From positions 1-28,321 of the forward strand of contig JAEMQC010000070.1 of NCBI GenBank assembly GCA_022758985.1: a stretch of DNA of 28,321 nucleotides, given 5' to 3'. A program made the translations under genes and the position numbers. The DNA comes from Campylobacteraceae bacterium. GTDB lineage: Bacteria; Campylobacterota; Campylobacteria; Campylobacterales; UBA6016. The notes under the pieces are model-generated. The model made no database searches. It was not told where the DNA came from and was given only the letters and a program-made list of their open reading frames with translations. Shown one piece after another: positions 1 through 7,364 of this stretch; the first letter of the stretch is position 1, and every line of letters starts with the position of its first letter.

Positions 1-88
1 CTATTATAAATTTTTCAACAAAGTATTATAACCACACTAACATGATTTTTTTGTGGCTAGAATCACTTTTTATTGTTATATTGCTAAC

Positions 89-111
89 ATTATTAAAAAC
101 CGCTTAATAAT
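89..111. promoter_or_regulatory. AT-rich dyad upstream of the maf-like gene
   Basis: Within the first 122 bases, the only gene-free stretch at this end, there is a perfect inverted repeat with 8-bp arms, ATTATTAA (89-96) and TTAATAAT (104-111), separated by 7 bases. It ends 11 bases before the GTG start. A -10-like TATATT preceded by TG lies at 77-82. The placement suits an operator or a 5' UTR hairpin, but AT-rich DNA yields such dyads by chance, so this is tentative. Confidence 0.3.
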
Positions 112-122
112 TAGGGAAAATA

Positions 123-2096
123 GTGAAATTTTTGGAAAAAATAGAAAGCGTTAGCGCTACAGAGGCAAAATCGCTTTTAAGGCAAAGGTTTCTAAAAAAT
201 CTAGAGTTTTTCAAGCAAAAAGAGCAAAAACTATACGAAAAACTCTCTCAAAAACCATCCATGTTTGGCCTTGTCGTTGACGAGTGCGGCGTAAATATCC
301 TAAATCTAGCCTCAAATACCCTTGTATATCCCACAGGTGCGGATGGCAGATACGTCGCCGTCAAATCATCTGTAGAGAGCGCCAAAAATCCGCTCTCCCA
401 TACGAAGTGGAAAATAGGTTTTGAGCAAAATCCTTTTTATATGGCCTCCTCCAATCTTGTATTTACCGGTGCGGCGTGCAAGGAGATGTTTGGCTATGCG
501 TATATAAACGGTATGAATCCGGGTGAAATTGACCTACCTAGAGCGTATCTTCCGTTTGCCTCTATATATGGAATAGGGGGCGGTTTTGTTTTGGAAGCGA
601 TGAACGAAGAGTACGAAGGCTTTGAGGCGCTATTTGTATATGAGCCGTTTGTCGATTTTTTTGGAATATCGGCGCATCTTGTGGATTACGAAGCGCTTTT
701 TGCCAAGTGCAAGGAGCTGTTTTTGGGGGTAGGGGAGCCTCCCACTCCATCTGAGATTAGGGTTTTTTTCTTAAGGCATAGATATGCAGCCCTTTATCCG
801 CGGCTGGAGCTTACGCTGTTTGATGCGCCGCAAATCGAGAGCGTCAAAAACTCCGTTCGGCTAGAGTCGGCAACTCTTCTTAGGGGGATCGGAAGCTATG
901 AGGACGAGATGGTAGGATGGCGAAATTCGCAAAAAAACTGCCCTTATTCAAATCTAAAATATCCGGTTTATACGGGCGCAAGAGATAGAGTTGATTTTCC
1001 TATATTCGTCGTCGGAAACGGGGCGAGCTTAGATGACTTTGCCTGGTTTTTGTCAAAAAATCAAGACAGAATGGTCATTTTCTCTGCCGGAACGGCGCTA
1101 AAAACGCTTTTAAAACACGGCATAAGACCCGATTTTCAAATAGAGATAGAGAGAACCGATTATCTGGGCGGCATACTAAGAGAAGTCGGCGTAGATGATA
1201 TAGATATGATAGCCGCCAACGTCGTCGATCCGGATACCTTGTCGGCCACGAGAGGGGAGAGATATCTTTTTTTTAGGGATTATACCGCTTCGAGCTATAT
1301 CAATAGCCCCAAATTTCTAATCAAAAACTCCTCTCCGTTCGTCGGTAATGCAGCTTTCTCCCTTGCCTTGTCGATGTCGAAAAATATATATCTGTGCGGC
1401 ATAGACGTAGGATACAAAAAGGGTCGTACGGTCCACTCCAAAGATTCGATTTATAACGAAACAAACGAGCTGCCGGAAGGTTCTGTGAGAGTGGCGGCGA
1501 ATTTTGAAGAGAGCGAGATATATTCAAACCAGCTCTATAATCTCTCTAGAAACGTACTAGAGTTTGCGATATACGACAATAAAGAGTGCAACGTGTATAA
1601 CATATCCGATGGCGCAATGATCATTGGTGCAAAGCCTTGCAGGGAGCCGATGTTGGCGGTTTTGGACAAGCAAAATGCCATTTTGGAGATAAAGTCGATG
1701 TTTTCAAATGTTAGCGAAGAGGTATTTGAAAAAAATGGGATGGCAGATATCGAAAAAGAGATAGAGGTATTCAAAAAAGAGCTGCTTTCCGTTTTGCTCT
1801 TGCGCATTGTTGATAAGCGAGGATTTTTTGTTATTTTAAGGCTATTCGACGAGTTTGCGAGAAAAAAAGAGTCCCAAAACGACGTACTCTTCTTTTTATT
1901 CGGCGGCTCTCTCAGACATATGCTGTTTTCGATGTATGTCGCCATTTTGCATACTAAGACGGAAAATTTCGGCGAGTTTTATCTAAAAATAGTGGAAATT
2001 TTTATTAAAGGATTTGAGTCGCTGGTTGCGGATTTTAAAAAAGAGAGTGCAAAAGGCCGTATTTCAGGCCTTCTTAGCGGTATTAAAGCTCTTTAA
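123..2096 (+). CDS. Motility-associated factor glycosyltransferase (Maf/PseE family, DUF115)
   Basis: A 657-residue protein of the Maf/PseE type. In Campylobacter and relatives this family transfers nonulosonic acids (pseudaminic or legionaminic acid) to flagellin in the cytoplasm before export. The DUF115 core runs from about residue 270 to 450: the glycine-rich segment VVGNGASLDD is at 296-305, followed by a 'GIRPDFQIEIERTD' strand and later NAAFSLALSMSKNIYLCGID, which resembles the nucleotide-sugar pocket of this fold. The flanking regions are helical, as usual for these ~650-residue proteins. The start is GTG, behind a weak AGGGAAAA ribosome site; no better in-frame start is seen. Its last 14 bases overlap the convergent thiC end. 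No flagellar or sugar-synthesis genes are inside the window, so the acceptor and donor are inferred from the family only. Confidence 0.82.
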   Translation: MKFLEKIESVSATEAKSLLRQRFLKNLEFFKQKEQKLYEKLSQKPSMFGLVVDECGVNILNLASNTLVYPTGADGRYVAVKSSVESAKNPLSHTKWKIGFEQNPFYMASSNLVFTGAACKEMFGYAYINGMNPGEIDLPRAYLPFASIYGIGGGFVLEAMNEEYEGFEALFVYEPFVDFFGISAHLVDYEALFAKCKELFLGVGEPPTPSEIRVFFLRHRYAALYPRLELTLFDAPQIESVKNSVRLESATLLRGIGSYEDEMVGWRNSQKNCPYSNLKYPVYTGARDRVDFPIFVVGNGASLDDFAWFLSKNQDRMVIFSAGTALKTLLKHGIRPDFQIEIERTDYLGGILREVGVDDIDMIAANVVDPDTLSATRGERYLFFRDYTASSYINSPKFLIKNSSPFVGNAAFSLALSMSKNIYLCGIDVGYKKGRTVHSKDSIYNETNELPEGSVRVAANFEESEIYSNQLYNLSRNVLEFAIYDNKECNVYNISDGAMIIGAKPCREPMLAVLDKQNAILEIKSMFSNVSEEVFEKNGMADIEKEIEVFKKELLSVLLLRIVDKRGFFVILRLFDEFARKKESQNDVLFFLFGGSLRHMLFSMYVAILHTKTENFGEFYLKIVEIFIKGFESLVADFKKESAKGRISGLLSGIKAL

Positions 2097-3414
2097 ACGC
2101 CTCTTGCGTAACTTTGTAAGCGCAGAATTTCGGTCCACACATCGAGCAAAACTCCGCATCCTTAAACCCTTCAGCTGGAAGGGTTTCGTCGTGGTACTCT
2201 TTTGCTCTTTCCGGGTCTAGCGCTAGCTCAAACTGCTTGTTCCAATCAAACGCATATCTAGCGTCGCTCATCGCATTGTCCCTGCTTCTAGCGTTTTTGC
2301 GCCCCCTGGCTATGTCGGCGGCGTGAGCGGCTATCTTGTAGGCTATTATCCCTTCTCTTACGTCCGCCATATTCGGTAGTCCCAAATGCTCTTTTGGTGT
2401 TACGTAGCAGAGCATGCTAGCTCCATGCCAGCCACCAACAGCTGCGCCTATTGCGGAGGCTATATGGTCGTATCCGGCCGCAATATCTGTAACTAGCGGT
2501 CCAAGGATATAAAACGGTGCGTCGTGGCAATACTCTCTTTCTATTTTCATGTTGCGCTCTATTTGGTTGAGCGGTACGTGCCCAGGACCTTCTATCATTA
2601 CCTGAACATCTTTATCCCATGCCCTTAGTGTCAGCTCTCCTAGCACTTTTAGCTCATTTAGCTGTGCGGCGTCAGAGGCGTCCGCTATACAGCCCGGTCT
2701 CAAAGAGTCGCCCAGAGAGAGCGATACGTCGTATCTGGCGCAGATGTCCAGTATCGCATCGAACGCTTCGTAAAACGGGTTTTCTTTATGATTTTTTATC
2801 ATCCATGCCGCAATGAGAGAGCCGCCTCTTGAGACGATACCCATCTTTCTTTTTGCGACTTCCGGCATAAATTTTAGAAGAAAACCTGCGTGTATCGTAA
2901 AGTAACTAACGCCCTGTTTCGCCTGTCTCTCCAAAACGCTTAGCATCGTCTCGATATTTAGGTTTTCGATGTCGTTGCCGCATTCGTATATTATTTGATA
3001 CATTGGCACCGTTCCGATCGGCACAGTAGAGTGCTGGATTAATGCCTCCCTGATTTCGTCTAGATTGCCGCCCGTGGATAGATCCATCACCGTATCGGCT
3101 CCATATTTTAAACAGACGTTTAGTTTTTCGAGCTCTTCTTGTGCACAGCTAGAGAGCGAACTGGCGCCTATATTTGCGTTTATTTTGCATTTTGAGGCGA
3201 TACCTATCGCCATAGGCTGAAGGCTTAGGTGATTTATATTCGCCGGGATTATCATCCGCCCTCTGGCTATCTCGCTTCTGACAAACTCCGCATCGAGCTC
3301 CTCTACGTTTGCGACGTATCGCATCTCTTCGGTTATAATGCCTCTTTTGGCGTAGTGCATTTGAGTTCTGGTCTTGTCCGCCTCTCTTGGTTTTACCCAT
3401 TCGCTTCTTAGCAT
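2083..3414 (-). CDS. thiC: Phosphomethylpyrimidine synthase ThiC
   Basis: A 443-residue radical-SAM enzyme that converts aminoimidazole ribotide (AIR) to HMP-phosphate, the pyrimidine half of thiamine. The C-terminal cluster motif C-x2-C-x4-C is at Cys423, Cys426 and Cys431 (CSMCGPKFC), the unusual C-terminal 4Fe-4S site of ThiC. Conserved blocks such as 'MIEGPGHVPLNQIE' and 'PFYILGPLVTDIAAGYDH' are present. The length fits the short bacterial/archaeal form without the long N-terminal extension of the E. coli enzyme. The ATG has a clear AAGGAG site upstream. It is transcribed divergently from ispDF out of a 91-base gap; that gap has no recognisable TPP riboswitch. No other thiamine gene is adjacent, apart from the more distant YjbQ. 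Confidence 0.95.
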   Translation of the reverse strand: MLRSEWVKPREADKTRTQMHYAKRGIITEEMRYVANVEELDAEFVRSEIARGRMIIPANINHLSLQPMAIGIASKCKINANIGASSLSSCAQEELEKLNVCLKYGADTVMDLSTGGNLDEIREALIQHSTVPIGTVPMYQIIYECGNDIENLNIETMLSVLERQAKQGVSYFTIHAGFLLKFMPEVAKRKMGIVSRGGSLIAAWMIKNHKENPFYEAFDAILDICARYDVSLSLGDSLRPGCIADASDAAQLNELKVLGELTLRAWDKDVQVMIEGPGHVPLNQIERNMKIEREYCHDAPFYILGPLVTDIAAGYDHIASAIGAAVGGWHGASMLCYVTPKEHLGLPNMADVREGIIAYKIAAHAADIARGRKNARSRDNAMSDARYAFDWNKQFELALDPERAKEYHDETLPAEGFKDAEFCSMCGPKFCAYKVTQEAFKEL

Positions 3415-3437
3415 GAAAGCTCCTTAAGTGTTACGAA

Positions 3438-3443
3438 TTTATA
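3438..3443 (-). promoter_or_regulatory. Candidate -10 element for thiC
   Basis: On the minus strand the sequence TGTATAAA gives an extended -10 (TG-TATAAA) about 24 bases upstream of the thiC ATG. This suits a housekeeping sigma70 promoter; Campylobacterota promoters often lack a clear -35. It is assigned by pattern only. Confidence 0.4.
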
Positions 3444-3457
3444 CAGTGTATTTAAAG

Positions 3458-3463
3458 TATAAT
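3458..3463 (+). promoter_or_regulatory. Candidate -10 element for ispDF
   Basis: A perfect TATAAT, preceded by T-rich sequence, lies 42 bases upstream of the ispDF TTG start. It sits within 20 bases of the opposing thiC -10, so the two promoters overlap and may interfere. It probably drives the ispDF-regulator-sat run. Confidence 0.5.
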
Positions 3464-3505
3464 TTTTGGAAAATATAACCACAAAAAACAAAAAAAAGGC
3501 TGAAA

Positions 3506-4627
3506 TTGTCCGAAATATCTCTAATCCTTTTGGCGGCGGGAAGTTCTAGCCGTTTTGGTATGGGTGTTAAAAAGCAGTGGCTAAGAATAGGCGATGAGCC
3601 GCTTTGGCTATTTGTGGCCAGACAGTTTGAGAAGATGCACGCTTTTAAAGAGATTATCGTGGTGGCTGACAGCAAAGAGATAGGGTATATGCAAAATTTT
3701 GCCGACTACCTATTTGTTTGCGGTGGCAAGGAGAGGCAAGACTCCTTAAAAAATGCGATAGGCGCTGCGACGGGAGAGTATGTGTTAAGCGCAGATGTCG
3801 CTAGATGTTGCGTAGACGAGGAGTGTGTAAAAAGGGTAATAGCCAAAAAAGAGGAGTTTGACTGCGTCGCTCCGTCTATAGGCGTGGCGGATACGACTGT
3901 TTTTGGCGCAGAGTATATAGATAGAAGCGAGCTTAGGCTCATTCAGACCCCTCAACTCTCCAAAAAAAATCTTTTATTGCAGGCGCTATCTGGCGAAGAT
4001 CTCTTTACCGACGATTCCGGAGCGATGAAAAAAGCCGGATTTAATGTCGGTTTCGTGGAAGGCTCCAAAAAACAAACAAAGCTTACAAGAAAAGAGGATC
4101 TGGCCCTTCTTGCATGTTTGAAAGCCCCGTCAAGCGACAGCTTTAACGGAATAGGATTTGATACCCATGCGTTTGAAGAGGGCAGGGCTTGCGTGCTAGG
4201 TGGCGTCAAACTATCCGAAAACGGCGGTTTTAAGGCGCACTCCGATGGGGATGTGCTGATACACTCCGTCATAGATGCTCTTTTGGGGGCGGCGGGACTT
4301 GGCGATATAGGCGAGTTTTTTCCGGATAACGACCAAAAATATAAAAATGCGGACTCCAAAAAGCTGCTATCGGATGTGATGGCACTTGTTAGGGGTGTCG
4401 GATTTGAGGTGTCAAATATTGATTTGACGGTGATAGCCCAAAAGCCGAGACTGGCGGAACATAAAAACGAAATTAAGAGAAGTTTGGCAAGAATTATGCA
4501 ACTTTCGCCTTATAAGATATGTGTCAAAGCGACAACTTCGGAAAAAATGGGCTTTATAGGAAGAGGGGAGGGCGTTGCGGTACTCAGCGTAGCCACCCTG
4601 AAATTTTTTGATTGGACAAAAACTTGA
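3506..4627 (+). CDS. ispDF: Bifunctional IspD/IspF isoprenoid enzyme
   Basis: A 373-residue fusion carrying out steps three and five of the MEP isoprenoid pathway. Residues ~1-205 are IspD (2-C-methyl-D-erythritol 4-phosphate cytidylyltransferase), with the CTP-binding signature LLAAGSSSRFGMGVKKQW at 8-25. Residues ~213-372 are IspF (MECDP synthase): Asp219 and His221 (GFDTH) and His253 (DVLIHS) match the zinc ligands by motif and spacing. The fusion is typical of Campylobacterota and some Alphaproteobacteria. The start is TTG with a weak AAAGGC site; the next methionine is past the CTP loop, so TTG is preferred. Its stop overlaps the next gene's TTG start as TTGA, indicating translational coupling. 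The order ispDF - orphan regulator - sat - pgpA matches, as I recall, C. jejuni Cj1607-Cj1610. Confidence 0.95.
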   Translation: MSEISLILLAAGSSSRFGMGVKKQWLRIGDEPLWLFVARQFEKMHAFKEIIVVADSKEIGYMQNFADYLFVCGGKERQDSLKNAIGAATGEYVLSADVARCCVDEECVKRVIAKKEEFDCVAPSIGVADTTVFGAEYIDRSELRLIQTPQLSKKNLLLQALSGEDLFTDDSGAMKKAGFNVGFVEGSKKQTKLTRKEDLALLACLKAPSSDSFNGIGFDTHAFEEGRACVLGGVKLSENGGFKAHSDGDVLIHSVIDALLGAAGLGDIGEFFPDNDQKYKNADSKKLLSDVMALVRGVGFEVSNIDLTVIAQKPRLAEHKNEIKRSLARIMQLSPYKICVKATTSEKMGFIGRGEGVAVLSVATLKFFDWTKT

Positions 4628-5511
4628 AAATACTAATTGTTGAAAATGAAATATATTTGGCGCAAAGTATTGCAAGTAAACTGCTTGAAAACGGCTACAA
4701 CTGCGAAATAGCGGCAAGCGCAAAAGATGCGATTAAGGATGAGTTTTTCGACGTGGTGCTTTTGTCTACCTCTACGGGTGCGCAAAACTTTATGCCGGTA
4801 ATAGATAGATACAAAAAATCTATCATTATTCTAATGGTTAACTATATTAATAACGATACGGTATCGATACCGCTAAAAGCCGGAGCGAAAGACTATATCT
4901 TAAAGCCTTTTATGATCGAAGAGCTAATCAAAAAAATAAACCACTATCTAGATTATGAGAGGCTACTCAAAGAGAACGACTCTCTTAAAAAATATCTCTT
5001 AAGCTCTTTTTCATCGTCAACTCTTCCGGATATTCCAAAAAAAACGGAGCTTCCTAAAGCCCTCTACTCCTCGTCGCAAAAAAAGATGGATGCCTATGCG
5101 TTTAAACTCGCCGCAGTAAAAGGGATGAGGCTCGAGTTTTTGTCGCTCCAAAGAGATTTTGACGAAAAGTTTTTTACCGAGCACGATAATAAATCTATCA
5201 TCTACGCCGTACATTTCGAATCCTTAAAAAAGAGCGATAAAAAGCTCTTTTTGGAAGTCATAGCTTCAAAAAACGTCGTTTTTTCGTCTACCGAGCCGAT
5301 AGACGACGAATCGATAGAGGTCGTTGAGCTTGAGAGCGACGAGGGGTTTGTCGGAAGCAAAGAGATATTTACGATAGAGGACTACGTAAAAAATATATTG
5401 ATAGCTTTTCAAGACAAATATCCTGACGTAGAGCTTTCGAAAAAGCTTGGAATATCCAGAAAATCGTTGTGGGAAAAAAGAAAGAAACATGGCATCTACA
5501 AAAAGAAATAA
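4624..5511 (+). CDS. HP1021/Cj1608-like atypical orphan response regulator
   Basis: A 295-residue protein (TTG start overlapping the ispDF stop) with an N-terminal receiver-like domain (1-~115) and a C-terminal DNA-binding helix-turn-helix (~252-295, 'LSKKLGISRKSLWEKRKKHG', Fis-like). Where a phospho-accepting Asp should follow strand 3 (DVVLL-D), there is Ser48 (DVVLLSTS). The acidic patch is VENE rather than a DD/DE pair, while Lys94 (LKPF) is kept. This matches HP1021 of H. pylori and Cj1608 (CemR) of C. jejuni, essential or near-essential regulators that act without phosphorylation, bind oriC and control metabolism and redox genes. No histidine kinase is nearby. An in-frame TTG at 4612 is an alternative start, but 4624 gives the coupled overlap and the expected domain edge. 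Confidence 0.88.
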   Translation: MKILIVENEIYLAQSIASKLLENGYNCEIAASAKDAIKDEFFDVVLLSTSTGAQNFMPVIDRYKKSIIILMVNYINNDTVSIPLKAGAKDYILKPFMIEELIKKINHYLDYERLLKENDSLKKYLLSSFSSSTLPDIPKKTELPKALYSSSQKKMDAYAFKLAAVKGMRLEFLSLQRDFDEKFFTEHDNKSIIYAVHFESLKKSDKKLFLEVIASKNVVFSSTEPIDDESIEVVELESDEGFVGSKEIFTIEDYVKNILIAFQDKYPDVELSKKLGISRKSLWEKRKKHGIYKKK

Positions 5512-6679
5512 ATCGCTATTTATCGATAAAGAGGCGGTAGCCTCCCTGTCTCTGGTACAAGAAGGCGTGCTTAGCCCTGTTGAAGGTCTTATGGGTAGCG
5601 CTGAGGCGAAAAAAGTAGACGAAACTTCGCTTTATAAAGACAGAAGCTTTCCGTTTTCTTTTCTTTTGGCGCCTAGCGGCAAGAGAAACAAAGAGGTGCT
5701 TGAGAGCCTAAAAAAAGGCGAGACGATAAACCTCGTAGAAAACCATCAGATAGTCGGTTATCTAGAAGTCGACGAGGTGTTTGAGATAGACCCTATGGCC
5801 AGGGTGGAGAAGATTTACGGAACAAGGGATACGTCTCACCCTGGTGTCGCAAATACGCTATCGAGACTCGGTAAATACGCGATTAGCGGGAACTATAAGA
5901 TTGAGTTTGACGACGTAAAAAGAGCGAAAGCCAAAATAGAGGAAGCCAAAAAAAGAATAGACGCAAAACACGTAGCCGGGATGGTTATGTCGGCTAGGCC
6001 TCTAAACAGGGCGCACGAGAGATTGATTAGATTGACGCTCGAAAAAAACGACCTTGTGGTTATCTTCTTGTCAAAACCGTACTCCTCTGACGAGCTTTCT
6101 TATTCTATCAGAAACGAGGCTTTGGAGCATCTAATAACTAACTATCTACCGTCCGATAGGGTTGTCGTCGTCCCTTTTGAAAATACCTATCTTTTTGCCG
6201 GTACCAACGAGCTTTTGCTAGATGCGATAGTTATTCAAAACTTTGGATGCGATAGCTTCGTTATCGGTGCGAACCATGCGGGGCTGGGTATGTTCTATGA
6301 GAGCCACGAGATTAAGAGTATATTCGATTCGTTTGTGGGCATAGATATGAAGATAGATATATCAAACTACTTCGTATATTGCAACGTCTGCAAGACGCTA
6401 GTGACCCAAAGATCCTGCCCGCACGGTATGCACCATCATATCAACTTTAATGCAGAGTCGCTGTTGCAGCTGCTGAAAACAGGCCTTTTGCCGCCCGCGA
6501 TTTTGATGAGAAAAGATGTTTCCGCTATTTATTTATCAAAGATGTTTCCAAATCGCTTTAAAAATCTGGGTAAACTATATAATGACCTTACGACAAATAG
6601 CGGGCTTATAGAAGAGCACTCCGAGAGAGAGTTTTATAACGAACTGATGGCTTTGTATCAAACAACTTCCCTAAATTAG
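5489..6679 (+). CDS. sat: Sulfate adenylyltransferase homologue with altered catalytic motifs
   Basis: A 396-residue protein with the overall layout of ATP sulfurylase: an N-terminal PUA-like domain (~1-155), a catalytic HUP domain (~160-300) and a C-terminal part with CNVCKT...CPHG and 'LLKTGLLPPAILMRKDV' near 298-344. Canonical enzymes carry QTRNPxHRxHE; here residues 167-177 read MSARPLNRAHE, so the Gln, the Arg and the first His of the HxxH nucleotide motif are replaced. GRDHAG is changed to GANHAG (260-265). ATP sulfurylase activity is therefore doubtful. The ATG at 5489 is chosen because it follows a purine-rich site and gives a normal N-terminus; the gene overlaps the regulator by 23 bases. 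No cys or dissimilatory sulfur genes are adjacent. The family is secure but the reaction is not. Confidence 0.82.
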   Translation: MASTKRNKSLFIDKEAVASLSLVQEGVLSPVEGLMGSAEAKKVDETSLYKDRSFPFSFLLAPSGKRNKEVLESLKKGETINLVENHQIVGYLEVDEVFEIDPMARVEKIYGTRDTSHPGVANTLSRLGKYAISGNYKIEFDDVKRAKAKIEEAKKRIDAKHVAGMVMSARPLNRAHERLIRLTLEKNDLVVIFLSKPYSSDELSYSIRNEALEHLITNYLPSDRVVVVPFENTYLFAGTNELLLDAIVIQNFGCDSFVIGANHAGLGMFYESHEIKSIFDSFVGIDMKIDISNYFVYCNVCKTLVTQRSCPHGMHHHINFNAESLLQLLKTGLLPPAILMRKDVSAIYLSKMFPNRFKNLGKLYNDLTTNSGLIEEHSEREFYNELMALYQTTSLN

Positions 6680-6690
6680 AGGCGCAATAA

Positions 6691-6783
6691 ATGAATAATT
6701 TCTCGCCGTTAGGCATAGCCTTGGGGGTTTGGGATGAAATCCCAACGCAAGCAACGAACAGCTTTGCCGTAAGGAGTGCATAA
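6691..6783 (+). repeat. Repeat-like palindromic element, also a 30-codon ORF, before pgpA
   Basis: The roughly 100 bases between sat and pgpA hold a G-rich stretch and a perfect hairpin TTGGGAT-GAA-ATCCCAA (6729-6745, 7-bp arms, 3-base loop), followed by AAGCAACGAACAGC and a strong GTAAGGAG ribosome site. The segment can be read as a 30-residue ORF from ATG 6691 to TAA 6783, ending just before the pgpA ATG. I recognise no such peptide. The composition and hairpin look more like a dispersed extragenic palindrome than a gene. No second copy is in the window, so the repeat nature is inferred. Confidence 0.35.
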
Positions 6784-6784
6784 G

Positions 6785-7264
6785 ATGAATAAAAGACTTA
6801 TATTTTTATCATTTTTCGGCGCAGGGCTATCGAAATATGCCCCCGGAACCATGGGTACGCTTGCGGCGCTGCCGGTGGGATTTTTAATATTGTGGACACT
6901 CGGTTCTACCACTCTATTCTTGGCGGCTCTCTTGCTGACGGCTATATCCATCAAAGAGATAAACAAGTATGAGGCCGAAGGTGGCGAACACGACGATCCT
7001 AGAATAGTCGTAGACGAAGTTGCCGGTACGTTTATAGCCCTCTCTATGACGGCCTCCATGACAAATATATGGGTTCAAGCGCTGCTTGTTTTTGTCTTTT
7101 TTAGAATACTTGATATCAAAAAACCCTCCTTTATAGGTCTTGCAGAGAGAAAGTTGTCTGGCGGAAACGGCGTGATGTGGGATGACATAATAGCTGGGTT
7201 TTTTGCCGGAGTGCTTAGCTGGGCAGTATATAAGGCGGCTTTATTCGCCGGTTTAAGTTTTTAA
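6785..7264 (+). CDS. pgpA: Phosphatidylglycerophosphatase A
   Basis: A 159-residue membrane enzyme that dephosphorylates phosphatidylglycerol phosphate to phosphatidylglycerol. The family's acidic motif is at residues ~69-81 (HDDPRIVVDEVAG), and the N-terminus has the usual GxGLSKYAPGTMGT segment at 12-24. Hydrophobic stretches at about 27-55, 82-110 and 135-155 fit three to four membrane spans. The ATG at 6785 has TAAGGAG nine bases upstream; a GTG at 6776 lies too close to that site. It is the last gene of the ispDF cluster, separated from sat by the hairpin element. The following 100 bases hold a small GGCGG/CCGCC hairpin and then rho. Confidence 0.93.
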   Translation: MNKRLIFLSFFGAGLSKYAPGTMGTLAALPVGFLILWTLGSTTLFLAALLLTAISIKEINKYEAEGGEHDDPRIVVDEVAGTFIALSMTASMTNIWVQALLVFVFFRILDIKKPSFIGLAERKLSGGNGVMWDDIIAGFFAGVLSWAVYKAALFAGLSF

Positions 7265-7309
7265 CTGCTAAAATCTCATCCAACTACAAAAGGTTATCAA
7301 CTTCCATTT

Positions 7310-7324
7310 GGCGGCTTTCCCGCC
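7310..7324. other. Small GC hairpin between pgpA and rho
   Basis: GGCGG (7310-7314) and CCGCC (7320-7324) form a 5-bp stem with a 5-base loop in the 100-base gap between pgpA and rho. No T-run follows, so it is not a convincing intrinsic terminator. Given rho immediately downstream, it could belong to an autoregulatory leader, but nothing more in the gap supports that. Confidence 0.3.
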
Positions 7325-7364
7325 TAAAACTTCATTTCGAAATAATCTAAATTAAGGGCTATAT

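Noticed and set aside
2051..2072. AAGGCC/GGCCTT hairpin as terminator of the maf-like gene
   Set aside because: It lies inside the coding region and is not followed by a T-run.
3415..3505. TPP riboswitch upstream of thiC
   Set aside because: The gap is 91 bases and holds two divergent promoters; no CUGAGA-type core or matching helices were found.
7301..7330. Sigma54 promoter before rho (GG-N10-GC)
   Set aside because: The GG/GC pair is created by the GGCGG/CCGCC hairpin, the -12 region does not match TTGC, and rho is a housekeeping gene.
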